From: Aphrocallistes beatrix
Lineage: Eukaryota > Porifera > Hexactinellida > Sceptrulophora > Aphrocallistidae
Assembly (NCBI GenBank): GCA_963281255.1
Contig: OY725499.1
Location: forward strand, 248,001-312,000
Reading direction: 5' to 3'
DNA length: 64,000 nt
The translations under genes were made by a program, and so were the position numbers. Positions within the stretch are counted from its first letter, which is position 1, and each line of letters starts with the position of its first letter. Below are positions 52,578-62,948 of the stretch, piece by piece. Below the pieces are notes generated by a model that was not told the DNA's origin, did not search any database, and saw only the letters and a list, made by a program, of their open reading frames with translations.

Positions 52578-52975
52578 AGGTGACTAAGTTAAATATGCAG
52601 TTTGCTTAAAAAACGCCTTAACTGGAGAATTTCTAAAATAATTCGCATCAAAAACCCTTAGAATCTCCCCTGGTACCGAACAAACTGAAGAATGCCTCCA
52701 ATCGACCCTCCATTCTTTATTTCACAAAACAAACACCATTCTTCCTCTAGAACAAATTGATCATTCGGCCGTATTCCAGTTTCGACATTTCAACCTTATT
52801 CCATTCTTGAATAATTCGGCCATATTCCAACTTTGTAAATTCGACTTTATTCCAGTCTTAAAATATTCCAACCTTGTTCCCGTTTTGACAATTCGACCTT
52901 ATTCCGCTTTCCCGATGAGATATTCTTTCTAAACTTTTTTCCAGTTAAATTTTTAAAACAAATTAATGATTAATT
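52578..52975. other. Spacer with reversed AATTCGGCC repeats
   Basis: No gene. 52750-52915 has TTCGGCCTTATTCC-type repeats, the reverse complement of those at 52000-52180, so the MITE at 52211 lies inside a larger inverted repeat. Confidence 0.55.
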
Positions 52976-53140
52976 CAGTGGTTCCCAACCTGGAGTCCAT
53001 GGACCCCTTAGTGGTCCACAGAAGATATCAGGGGGTCCACAGGATTCGAAATTTAGTATAGCTGTTAATAGGAGGGGGTCCACAGGATATAGGAAAATTG
53101 CTATAGGGGGTCCACAATCAAAGAAGGTTGAAAACCGCTG
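52976..53140. mobile_element. 165-bp hAT-type MITE, perfect 8-bp duplication
   Basis: Ends CAGTGGTTCCCAACCT and AGGTTGAAAACCGCTG; GATTAATT on both sides (52968-52975 and 53141-53148). Internal GGGGGTCCACAGGAT repeats. It interrupts the AATTAATGATTAATT...CCTTAAAGTAATTT flank that is continuous at 46950. Confidence 0.92.
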
Positions 53141-53344
53141 GATTAATTAATAACCTTAAAGTAATTTCGCTAAGTACATCTCATTTTTTCAAAATCCACT
53201 TTATAAAACTTTGTTTAATAACATCCCTATAATGTATATACTGATCGAAACCATCAAGTTTTAACATTATTGAACTTAAGACTAGTTTTGACTATAAATA
53301 ATTAATATTCTTATAACAATCTTAATTCTATTAACAGAGACAAA

Positions 53345-54038
53345 ATGCAATATTGAAATAGGCATCTTCATTTTTTGTCACATTATTCTCAATATTCCAA
53401 TGGGGAATGCTCAAGTGATACAAGACAAGGAAGTTCAAAAGAGTATTGTAGATATTCATAATGAAGCAAGAAGAAGTGTAGATCCTACTGCTGCTAACAT
53501 GAGGGAAATGGAATGGAGTGATTGCCTCGCTGAAGCCGCTTATGAATATTTGCAGCAATGCTTAAAAATGCAAACTGTTCAACAAATAGCTGCGGCAAAG
53601 GATTGTGAAGCATCAGACCAGGAGGTTGGGTCAAACATTCTTATTAGAGCTGACTCGATTACAGATATTATTACTGTAGTTACGAATTGGGCAGACGAAA
53701 AGTCATTTTACAGACGTGTTACTAATGATTGTGAGGAGGAGAAAGATTGCGGGCATTATATACGAATGATTTTTCCTGAGAGCTTTCTTGTTGGATGCGC
53801 TATTTTTTATTATGGACCTGATTGTGGGTTTGAAGAGTATGATTTTTTATGCAGCTATGCAAAGGGAGGGGGAAGCGAGAACCAACCTTATGCACTAGGA
53901 GAGAAGTGTTCAGAATGTATTGCCCCTTGGGACAACTGCAATGATGGATTGTGCACTAGAAATGATGGAAGTAGCTTATCTCCACGTGAAACAAGTTTCG
54001 TGATTATTTTCGCAATTGTGTTCATATTTATGCTATAA
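53345..54038 (+). pseudogene. Clade-B CAP with broken signal peptide
   Basis: TATAAATA at 53293 and an ATG at 53345, but the signal-peptide frame reads MQY then stop because of small deletions compared with 47124. An ATG at 53400 (MGNAQVI) opens an otherwise perfect 212-residue mature frame: HNEARRSVDPTAANMREM, WADEKSFY, CGHYIRMIFPESFLVGC, CSYAKGGG, CSECIAPWDNCNDGLC, GPI-like tail. Without a signal peptide it could not enter the secretory pathway. Second Glu and second His of the tetrad are kept; first His and GENL are not (GSNI). Confidence 0.85.
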
Positions 54039-54587
54039 ACTGTATCTTTGCGTGTTTGTGACTATTGTGTGCCAGTTTCTTGATTTCCATTACCTCATTA
54101 CTAATCAGAAACTCCTGTGTGATTACCAGTATAATATTATTATTAATTTATTATTAATGAAAAATATCTATTTTGTCATTTTTTATTTTTGTTTGTAAAA
54201 CATTTTTTAAATTCTTTCTAATCAGGTGTGACCATATATTAATAATTATTTTACTAATTTAGAGGATGAAACTGTTAGATTTCATGTGTGATTCTTGCGT
54301 TTAAATAGTATTTAAATCCAATACTACTCAGGTGTGATCATTATATATTTATTTTGTGTTAAGAGGGCGGAACTGTTTGATCCCTTTTACACTGTTGTAA
54401 CCATAACTGTAACTCCCTATTCAGATGTTTGGGATTTCTGAAGAATATATCACACAGTTTTAATCAAAGGGAGGTAAATAATGATTGAATACAGATAATA
54501 ATGATAAATACAAATTGAGAACGTTCCTTGTTCAAGTAATGAGCCTATGATAACACAATAATCACACAAATCATTATAGGATGTGGT
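54039..54587. repeat. Clade-B 3' flank
   Basis: No gene. Shares the AACTCCCTATTCAGATGTTTGG half-palindrome and TCACACAAATCATTATAGGAT with the other copies. Confidence 0.65.
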
Positions 54588-55283
54588 TTACAATCCATAT
54601 ACTTGCAAAGAGGCATAAATTACCAATAAGATGATTATTTTATGCGGAATCAAGTTGCTCCCACCATTCCTACTGCACAAACCGTCGTTACAGGAGGTAT
54701 CCCAAGGACCCATACATTCTGAACATTGAAATCCTTGCGTATACGGTTTAACACCAACAGTGTTCCCACCTCTTGCATAGTTGCATACAACGATCGTTCC
54801 TTCTCCATTACACATCGCTTGGTCTAACTCGGCACAACCAATCAAAAAGCTGTCAAACCAAACCATTTGTTTGTAATGCTCACATACGTCACTACACTCA
54901 AGTGTTTCATAGTTGAAACTCTCCTTTTCTGCTGCCCAGGCTGTAGTAACTACATTAAAGTCTGTTATTTTTTCTGCGGTTTGATATTTATTTTCTCCAA
55001 CTGCTTGGTCTGATGCTTCACAATCCTTTTCCTCAGCTTGTATTTGCCTAATCTCATTATGTTCGGATCCAGTGCATTGCATGAGATATTCGTATGCCAC
55101 CTCAGCAAGGCAATCATTCCATTCCATTTCCCTCATGTTAGCGGCAGTAGGATCGACGCTTTTTCTTAACTCATTATGCGCGTAAAGTATGGCATTTCTA
55201 TCTTTCTCATTCAGGATCTGGCCATTTATTCGTAGAAAAATGTAACACATTAAGAATAACTTGAAAGTCCAGAAATTGTGCAT
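54588..55283 (-). CDS. GPI-type CAP protein, complete tetrad; parent of minus-strand remnants
   Basis: A 231-residue protein. I prefer the ATG at 55283 (MHNFWTF) to the upstream in-frame ATG at 55310, because the TATA box at 55321-55330 then sits about 40 bp away, as in sister genes. Signal peptide ends LRINGQ. HNELRKSVDPTAANMREM; tetrad His75 (GSEHNEIRQ), Glu97 (VGENKYQ), Glu119 (WAAEKESF), His136 (CEHYKQMVW); CAP2 CNYARGGNTVG; CSECMGPWDTSCNDGLC with one extra residue; SRNGGSN and a hydrophobic end. Six or more decayed copies of its 3' end lie across the clade-B array. Confidence 0.9.
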   Translation of the reverse strand: MHNFWTFKLFLMCYIFLRINGQILNEKDRNAILYAHNELRKSVDPTAANMREMEWNDCLAEVAYEYLMQCTGSEHNEIRQIQAEEKDCEASDQAVGENKYQTAEKITDFNVVTTAWAAEKESFNYETLECSDVCEHYKQMVWFDSFLIGCAELDQAMCNGEGTIVVCNYARGGNTVGVKPYTQGFQCSECMGPWDTSCNDGLCSRNGGSNLIPHKIIILLVIYASLQVYGL

Positions 55284-55320
55284 CTTTTTGGCCGTAATAT
55301 TTATGAACATTGAAAAAAAT

Positions 55321-55330
55321 TATATTTATA
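55321..55330 (-). promoter_or_regulatory. TATA box of CAP gene 54588-55283
   Basis: Minus-strand TATATATAAATATA, about 40 bp before the chosen ATG. Confidence 0.55.
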
Positions 55331-55855
55331 TATATAATGGTTAGAATGCTTTTCTATACACTACAAGTTCATCTGGAACGGATTCAGACAGCCAATAAGG
55401 ATTTAAACTAGATTGAATTTGTTCTGTCAACCTAATATGATCTAATACGTGCAATAGTGTTCTAATACTTGAAGTAAATAACTTGAATAAGATCACAAAT
55501 AAAAATACTACAAGTAGATTGAAGTATATCGGATAAAGTGCAGGAAATGCTTTACTAAGTAGATCTCATTCGATCCAATTATTATCTCAGGGGACAACAA
55601 GTGAATTCAAGTAACTTTGTAGGTAGATCATCCATTAGTCATACAAAACTGCATATTTGAGCTATTCTTATATTAATTCAATAAAAAATTGGTTATTTAG
55701 CTCACTAAATAGGAACGAATTAGCCTGCAATCATATTCAGAAACTTTAAAATACGATCAACGCTTATTAAATCCGGAAGTGATGAAATTTCACGAAAAAA
55801 TGACTAGTGCATATCAACACCATACCACACACATCCTTACTATTAAAACTCGATT

Positions 55856-55929
<74 letters not shown>

Positions 55930-56640
55930 GGAACGAATTGATTGAAGAAACTGCCGGGCACAGAAAGATGATTTTTGGCATGTGGGGGTCTTTTGGCTAT
56001 GGCTCCATTAAGTTCTGAGCCCAGACGAAAATATCGACTCATCATGGAATTATGACGTCATTGTTACCTTTTAATAATTAGAATTTTCAGTTTTTCGGCT
56101 ATAACTCAGTCATTTTAGGTGTTAGAAGGCTGAAATTTTAGTAACTTATAATATGTCAAAACTTAATGCAACTACCAATTTCTAGCATTTCTAATTGGAA
56201 AATCTTAACAACTCTTCATCTTAATGACCGATTCAATGCTACCTGCTTGCTATTTGATATTTGCTATCTAGTAAGCCAATTAACTCCTATGGTTTCTTGA
56301 GTTAATAAATAATAGATTTTGCATACAGGTTTGTGTGACTGATGGATGATGAACCTGTAAAACAACGTGTTTTGTCTGAGATAATAATTGTCTCGAATGA
56401 ACAAACTATTTTCTCAAACACTTCATTTCAATGTACTTAATTGTAGCTTCTTCATTTTTGATATTTCAGCTAATAATTATTTACTCCAAAGGTTAGAACA
56501 ACTTATTTATAATTCGCATATTAGATCATAAAAAGTTTCGGTAGAGCAAATATAATAACTTTGAATCCTTATTAGCACTCTGAATCCTTTTCAGATGACT
56601 TCACTTATAGTGTGTAGGGAAGCACTTGAACCCCTCATTA
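55331..56640. other. Spacer with repeats
   Basis: No gene. 55420-55500: 5' flank shared with the minus-strand remnants. 55520-55680: left half of the CAP upstream element. 55837-56130: Helitron-like candidate (truncated) containing CT and TA microsatellites (55859-55927). 56330-56430: right part of the CAP upstream element. Confidence 0.6.
55859..55927. repeat. (CT)n(AT)n compound microsatellite
   Basis: CT dinucleotides followed by TA dinucleotides, inside the Helitron-like repeat, in the same place as the TATATACG stretch of the 50.8 kb copy. Confidence 0.95.
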
Positions 56641-56685
56641 TATAAATAAAGATAATTGCATTTCAGTAAACATTACGATTGAAAA

Positions 56686-57368
56686 ATGTTTTGGAAATTC
56701 AAGATATTCATAATTTATTGTATTTTTTTACGAATAAATTGTCTGATACTGAGAGAGGAAGATCAAAAGGCCACACTCTACGCGGATAATGGCTAAGAAA
56801 GAGCGTAATACCTAATGCATCTAACATGAGAGAAATGCAATGGAGTGATTGCCTCGCTGAAGTAGCATACGAATACCTTGAAAAGTGTCATGGGTTTGGC
56901 AATAATCTGGACAGACAAAGGCAAGCTGCGGCAAAGAATTGTGAAGCATCGGACCAGGCTGTTGGAGAAAATATATACAAGAGTTCAGGACTAATAACAG
57001 ACTATAATGTAGTAACTACAGCCTGGGCAAGCGAAAAAAGTAATTTTGATTATACAACCCTTCAGTGTAGTGGTGTATGTGAGCATTACAAACAAATGGT
57101 TTAGTTTGACAGCTTTTTAGTTGGCTGCGCGGAGATAGACCAAATTATGTGTGATGGTGAAGGGACAATCGTTTTATGCAATTATGCAAGAGGTGGCAAC
57201 TTTGTTGGCATCAAGCCTTACATACATGGTGATCAATGTGCTAATTGTCTACCTCCTTGGGGTAGTTGTAATGATGGTTTGTGTAGTATGAATGATGGAA
57301 GTAGTCTATTTCCGTCCAAAATGACCATCCTATTGTTTATTTTTATTATTTTACAGGCATTTGTATAA
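56686..57368 (+). pseudogene. Tetrad-clade CAP pseudogene
   Basis: TATAAATA at 56641 and ATG at 56686 (MFWKFKIFIIYC). The frame breaks near 56790: the HNE codons are altered (GATAATGGCTAAG) and two small indels follow. A later TGG to TAG change at 57102-57104 turns MVW into MV-stop. The rest is clear: NLDRQRQAAAKNCEASDQAVGENIY, WASEKSNF, CEHYKQM, CNYARGGNFVG, CANCLPPWGSCNDGLC, hydrophobic tail. It is closest to 54588 in sequence and faces away from it. Confidence 0.9.
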
Positions 57369-58305
57369 ATTACTATACTCTGAAAATTGGGATTATTGTG
57401 CCTCTATTTACTTTTGTGATTGAACTATTTATAATTTTTACACAAACTAAGGAACAATTGACGCCTCTGTAAACTATTTGAAAAATCCATAAAAATAACA
57501 ATGTAAAATTACAATAAATATACTATCACTGAAAATTGATTTTAATTACATTCATTATATTTTAAACGTAAAAGGACTTCCACGCAGGGGCGGTCACAGG
57601 AATTTTCCAATCCGGGGCGAGGCGGGGCCGAAGAAAAAAGATCCGGGGGCCTTCCTATGATTTTGGCTTAGGTGGTCAAACAAACTCGGGATAAATGCCC
57701 CAGATGCTCCCCTTGGGACCATCCTGCCTCCGCGTACCACTAGAAAGAGCTCGTGTATCACAGTTTGAGAAGCGATGACTTGTGATATGGACGGCGTGTA
57801 ACTTCCGTACTTCCTTACTTCAAAACCTAAAGATTGTTACCAGCGCTTAGAAATACACCTCTATACACCCAGATTATATATCTAAACATTGTTAGTTTTC
57901 CTTAAGGATGTCTAGACAGGCAAAAAAACAAACAAAAAATTGGGCTTTGATTATATAGATGTGCATTCAAATATAGCTTTCATTCAAATTTCGGAAATCT
58001 GAATGCAATCCGTCACTATTTATGAAAAGTTTTACGAAATTAGATCCCGGATCCATAAATACACCTTTAATTTTTGCCCTAATTTAGTCACATCATAATC
58101 TAATCTAATCTAATTAGGAAATTAACAAACTGAAGTGTTTGAATACGTAAATTAATATCTCGAATCAATTTATGAATTAAGGATCGCTATATGATAGTAC
58201 ATACGTACATAGTATAGGTTAAAAGTGCTTTTTTAACCTCCTTAGGATAAAGAGCTGTCATACCTCAAATAACTTATTTACAATTTGACTTATCACTTGT
58301 ACTTG
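57369..58305. other. Spacer with one GC-rich stretch
   Basis: No gene. 57588-57745 (CAGGGGCGGTCACAGG, GGGGCGAGGCGGGGCC) looks like a decayed hAT-type MITE; no clear partner end. The rest shows nothing recognised. Confidence 0.5.
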
Positions 58306-58313
58306 CATAAATA
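58306..58313 (+). promoter_or_regulatory. TATA-like box of CAP gene 58350
   Basis: CATAAATA, 44 bp before the ATG; the pseudogene duplicate has canonical TATAAATA at 60398. Confidence 0.5.
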
Positions 58314-58349
58314 GTACATAGGTTGTTAGAAAATTATAATTTTCAAAAA

Positions 58350-59159
58350 ATGAAACCCATATTGATTTTATACGCAATAGCATTCAGCACGCTCAGCTTG
58401 GTTGTTGTTGAATCAACAATGTTTAGCGAGCAAGAACAGCAAGACATAGTTGATTATATCAACCTGATTCGTAGAAGCGTTTCTCCAACTGCAGCAGACA
58501 TGCGTGAAATTCAATGGAGTGATTGTTATGCGAACATTGCGAACGAATACCTTATGACATGTGCTGGTTTCCAGCATAACGCCAATAGGCAACCACAAGC
58601 TCAGGGTGCTGGTTGTGATGAATCAGAAGCAACGGTTGGTGAGAATTTATACATTACCAGTAGCTCACTTGAGAACAGCACTGAACCACTACGAGCTTGG
58701 GCAACAGAAATCGCTGATTATAGCTATGTAGCTAATGTATGCTCATCAATATGTGGCGATTATACCCAAATGATTTGGTCGACCACTTCTTTAGTGGGAT
58801 GTGCGTTCTTAGATTTAGTTAACTGTGCAGAGACCGGCACTAGAGTAGTATGCAACTACGATACAGGAGGTAATCTAATCGGTTTACAAACATATACAGA
58901 GGGTGCTGCTTGCTCTGGTTGCACAGCTCCATTTTTAAGTTGCAATAATGGATTGTGCGCAATACCACCACCAACTACACAACCCACAACACCTACAACT
59001 AATCCTGTAACTAATGCTACAACTAATCCTACAGCCCCAGTAACAGCTGCAAGATCTGAACCAACTGAGGAAGTTACACCGACAAGCAACGCAAGTTCTC
59101 TCCAGATACTTTTCTCGCTCGTTTTTGGATCTATCTTTGCCATCACTTTTGCTTTTTAG
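58350..59159 (+). CDS. GPI-type CAP protein with Thr/Pro stalk, second His lost
   Basis: A 269-residue protein; ATG at 58350 (MKPILILYAIAF) is the first ATG after the TATA box. Signal peptide about 1-22. INLIRRSVSPTAADMREIQW, tetrad His76 (GFQHNANRQ), Glu98 (VGENLY), Glu120 (WATEIADY), but the last position is Asp137 (CGDYTQMIW) instead of His. CAP2 CNYDTGGNLIG; CSGCTAPFLSCNNGLC; then about 40 residues rich in Thr, Pro and Ala with NAT sites, probably an O-glycosylated stalk, and a hydrophobic end (SLVFGSIFAITFAF). Single exon. Confidence 0.92.
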   Translation: MKPILILYAIAFSTLSLVVVESTMFSEQEQQDIVDYINLIRRSVSPTAADMREIQWSDCYANIANEYLMTCAGFQHNANRQPQAQGAGCDESEATVGENLYITSSSLENSTEPLRAWATEIADYSYVANVCSSICGDYTQMIWSTTSLVGCAFLDLVNCAETGTRVVCNYDTGGNLIGLQTYTEGAACSGCTAPFLSCNNGLCAIPPPTTQPTTPTTNPVTNATTNPTAPVTAARSEPTEEVTPTSNASSLQILFSLVFGSIFAITFAF

Positions 59160-60397
59160 CATTAAAGTAATGGCCTATTTTGGTATTGTATTTACTTTCA
59201 TTACCCCCATCTTCCTTCATGTGTGTATTTAGATAGACTATCAGAAGCTTAAAATCATTCAGAATTCTCTGAAAAACTAGAAATAGTTTGGAACTAGTTT
59301 TAAAATCTCCATGATCTTACAATCGCAGCGTTTCTGCAATCTTTGATTTTTAATGCAGCTCGTAGTACCAGGAGATGTCTTATGATATGAACGAGATGTG
59401 ACAGCCGTACTTGCCTCTTAAGTCCGTATATCCGTACACTCGTTCCCGGGAATCAACTGCACCAAATTACAACAAATGTGGATAATATATTCCATTTATG
59501 GTGAATAATAACACCTAAATCTTTATATCAAATTTGACTAAACCATTGTACTATAACATTGGATGATCATTGTAATGGTTATAGTGATGTGGGATATCCC
59601 ACCATCCATATCCGTTTTATTGTTATTTCCTGAAAAAAAACTTATAGGAAAACGTCTCGAATAAATATAGTTTCGAAATGTTTAACCTGATACCATAACA
59701 CATTTAGAAATGAACAAATTTGCAATCAATAGAAAGCTTGTCTGAAAGTAAATTAGAGAAGAAAAGAATAGAGAGTTGTTGAATCTCTTGAATCCCTCTT
59801 GTTTTATCTATACATTGAATTAAATAACTTTTTGCAATAGACCCTTTGGTAATATACTGTCTTTACTATATAGTATTATCCTCTCAAATGAAAGCTAGTA
59901 TCTCAGTCATAGCACAGTGCAGAGTGGCTGCAGAGTGGCCTGATATCACAGTGATGTATGTCTACTAACTCTTTTGGTGGGTATTTGTGGGGGGAATAGA
60001 TTAGATACTGTATTAATTTATTCCCACAAATACCCACCAAAAGAGTTAGTAGATATACATCACTGTGATATCAGACTACTCTGCATCACACTGTACTTAG
60101 TCAATATTAGCTTTCATTTGCGGATAATACTACATAGAATACACAGTATGCTATCGAAGTTTGCACCATCAAACTTTGGTTGACAAACACAAGCCATTTA
60201 ACTGTCTAGCAAATCAAAACTTGTAACTTGAAGGAGGATGAAAGGACAAATATATTAGTAATAATTTTAAAATTATTAACTATGTGATAAAGCAGAATTT
60301 AAACTCTTATGTCGTCATACCCCAAAGAACCCATTAATAATTAGACTATTATTATACGAATTATGTCGTCCGAATTCTACATTGCCACTCGTACTTG
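59160..60397. other. Spacer with palindrome
   Basis: No gene. 59160-59600 is the 3' flank that is duplicated, with insertions, after 61244. 59871-60132 is a long palindrome. The rest shows nothing recognised. Confidence 0.6.
59871..60132. repeat. 262-bp palindrome
   Basis: Arms run from TAGTATTATCC inward through AATGAAAGCTA, CACTGTGATATCA-type and CCCACAAATACCCACCAAAA sequence, and return. The spacer is about 25 bp near 60000. A single half-copy lies at 63205-63250 in the duplicated region. Confidence 0.85.
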
Positions 60398-60405
60398 TAT
60401 AAATA
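60398..60405 (+). promoter_or_regulatory. TATAAATA box of CAP pseudogene 60435
   Basis: TATAAATA, 37 bp before the ATG. Confidence 0.55.
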
Positions 60406-60434
60406 GTACATGGTTGTCAGAAAATTGTCAAAAA

Positions 60435-61244
60435 ATGAAATCCAACTTGATTTTATACGCAATAGCATTCAGCACGGTCAGCTTGGTTGTTGTAGAATCA
60501 ACAATGTTTAGTGGACAAGAACAGCAAGACATAGTAGATTATATCAACCTGATTCGTAGAAGCGTTTCTCCAACTGCAGCAGACATGCGTGAAATCTAAT
60601 GGAGTGATTGTTATGCTAACATTGCGAATACATTCCTTAACACATGTGCTGGTTTCCAGCATAACGCGAATAGGCAACCACAAGCTCAGAGTGCTGGTTG
60701 TAATGAATCAGCAGCAACGGTTGGTGAGAATTTATACATTACCAGTGGCTCACTTGAGAACAGCACTGAACCACTACGAGATTGGGCATCAGAAATTGAC
60801 AATTTTAACTATTCAACTGGTATATGCTCATCAGTATGTGGCCATTATACTCAAATGATTTGGTCGACCACTTCTTTAGTGGGATGTGCGTTTTTAGATT
60901 TGGTGATTTGTGGAGGAACCGGCACTAGAGTAGTATGTGACTTCGCTTCAGGAGGTAATATACTCGGTGTTTGACTATATACAGAGGGTGCTGCTTGCTC
61001 TGGTTGCACAGCTCCATTTTTAAGTTGCAATAATGGACTGTGCGCAATACCACCACCACCTACACAACCCACAACACCTACAACTAACCCTGTAACTAAT
61101 CCTACAACTAATGCTACAGCCCCCGTTACAGCTGCAAGATCTGAACCAACTGAGGGAGCTACACCGACAAGCAACGCAAATTCTCTCCAGATGCTTTTCT
61201 CACTCGTTTTTGGATCTATCTTTGCCATCACTTTTGCTTTTTAG
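60435..61244 (+). pseudogene. Thr/Pro-stalk CAP pseudogene (duplicate of 58350)
   Basis: Same length and structure as 58350. Two nonsense lesions: the Gln codon in REIQW is TAA (60597-60599), and a Gln codon in the CAP2 tail is replaced by TGA (60972-60974). The CAP2 Asn codon also reads Asp (CDFASGG). It keeps the ancestral second His (CGHYTQMIW) that the intact sister has lost. The stalk differs slightly by repeat-unit changes. Not translatable past residue 54. Confidence 0.92.
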
Positions 61245-61270
61245 CATTAAAGTAATGGTCTATTTTGGTA

Positions 61271-61457
61271 CAGTTCAAACCGGTTTTTTCTAACACCGGG
61301 TTATTCTAACTTATCGGTTTATTCTTACTATTTATTTTCATTTATTGTGTAAGAAATTCAACTTTACTACTATTTTTCATCGGTTTCTACTTACTATCGG
61401 TTTATTCTAACAATATTGATCTGCAAAGAAATAGTTAGAATAAACCGGTTTCAACTG
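61271..61457. mobile_element. 187-bp Tc1/pogo-like MITE
   Basis: Ends CAGTTCAAACCGGTTTTTTC and GAATAAACCGGTTTCAACTG, TA on each side. The duplicate flank after 59159 reads TATTTTGGTATTGTATTTACT without the insert. Confidence 0.85.
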
Positions 61458-61668
61458 TACTATATTTACTTTCATTACCCCCATCTTCTTTCATGTGTGT
61501 ATTTATATAGGCTATCTTATCCTACTACTTAGTATGTCTTGATTATTATTCTGGTGTGAAGTGTGTGATTCAGTTAAAACTACTATTAAACTCTTATATT
61601 GAATTCGGTTTTTATGAAAATACGAGTAAATAAAAATAGAGAAAAGTGACTAGATAAAAGCTCTAAAT

Positions 61669-62151
61669 CAGGGGTGCTCAAACTTTTAAATCTACGGACC
61701 ACTTTAAAAATTAGGCTCCGCCTTACGGACCACAAATCATAGATCGCCTCCGGCTTTAGTTTAATCAACTTTCAAGCTATACTATTTGACCTCATATTGC
61801 ATTAACAATGGATTCTACTTGTAAATTCAGGTTATTGACTTAAATTATAAGCTTTTGAATGGATTCGAATCATTTGATGTCTCTTTTGAACTCAGCTTGT
61901 TTTCTAGCAAGTGGACAATAGTACTAAACCTAGATTTGGGGTATACTATGTACTGTTCCTAGTAGAATAACATTGCAGAAAAATCAACCTAAACTACGAA
62001 ATTTAGCTAATGAGAGTGATGATTGTAGAGTATATATAATTATTTTTTTGTTTAGAAAAAACAATTATTATCTGAGCACGTCAATCTACTGTATATATAT
62101 GAATAATGAAAACAAGCGAATTATCCGCGGGTCACCGTTTGAGCACCCTTG
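61669..62151. mobile_element. 483-bp hAT-type MITE, perfect 8-bp duplication
   Basis: Ends CAGGGGTGCTCAAAC and GTTTGAGCACCCTTG; CTCTAAAT on both sides (61661-61668, 62152-62159). The empty site is in the sister flank (AGCTTAAAATCATTCAG near 59246). Internal TACGGACCAC repeats near the left end. Confidence 0.92.
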
Positions 62152-62434
62152 CTCTAAATCATTCAGAATTTTCTGAAAAACTAAAATAGTTTGGAACTAG
62201 TTTTAAAATAGTCATAATCTTACAATCTCTTAAATACACGAGTTTCTGCAATTATTGATTTTTAATGCAGCTCGTAGTACCAGGAGATGTATTATGCCAT
62301 GAACGAGATGTGACGGCAGTACTTACTTCCTTAATTCCGTATATTCGTACATTCGTTCCGGGAAATCTATTGCACCAAATTACAACAAATTTGGATAATA
62401 TATTCCTTTTATGGTGAAGACTAGCACCTAAATC

Positions 62435-62940
62435 ATACTTTCCAACCCATCTTCAAAATTTCCCTGGATTTAGGAGTGAAATCCCTGGATGTTATATATT
62501 TTTAATTTTAATGACTAAATTAAAATTAATCAATATACTTAAATTTCGAAATTCTCGCTCGATCCAGGGAATTCCCTGGATTTTAAATAAAGGCCAAATA
62601 TATGCAGTTAAAAATTTCGAAATGGATAAGTAAGCGATTTAGGGAATGGTTCATCGTATATAATGTCATCTAACGCGTTAAATAATCACTTGATCAAAAA
62701 TTCTAGAACAATTTTCGAAATTCGTGATCCAGGAAATTTTCCTGGATTCCTGAAGACTTGCTAACTAATGAGGAACATAAAATTATTCAATAAATTCTAT
62801 AAACTATATCACAATATTGGAAATTATTATAGGCTAGTTAAAAGCTCAAAATCCCTGGATTTTTCATTAAATCCCTGGATCTCTGGATCATAATTCATTT
62901 CCCTGGATAATCCAGGGATCCCTGGAGGGTTGGTATGTAT
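62435..62940. mobile_element. 506-bp CCCTGGAT-type MITE
   Basis: Ends ATACTTTCCAACCC and GGGTTGGTATGTAT. Flanking 8-mers CCTAAATC (62427-62434) and GCTAAATC (62941-62948) match at 7 of 8; the sister flank has one copy (CACCTAAATCTTTA near 59512). CCCTGGAT occurs many times inside. A truncated relative is at 21873-22308. Confidence 0.85.
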
Positions 62941-62948
62941 GCTAAATC

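Noticed and set aside
58323-58349. N-terminal extension of the CAP at 58350
   Set aside because: It would need a TTG start; the first ATG after the TATA box is at 58350 and begins a good signal peptide.
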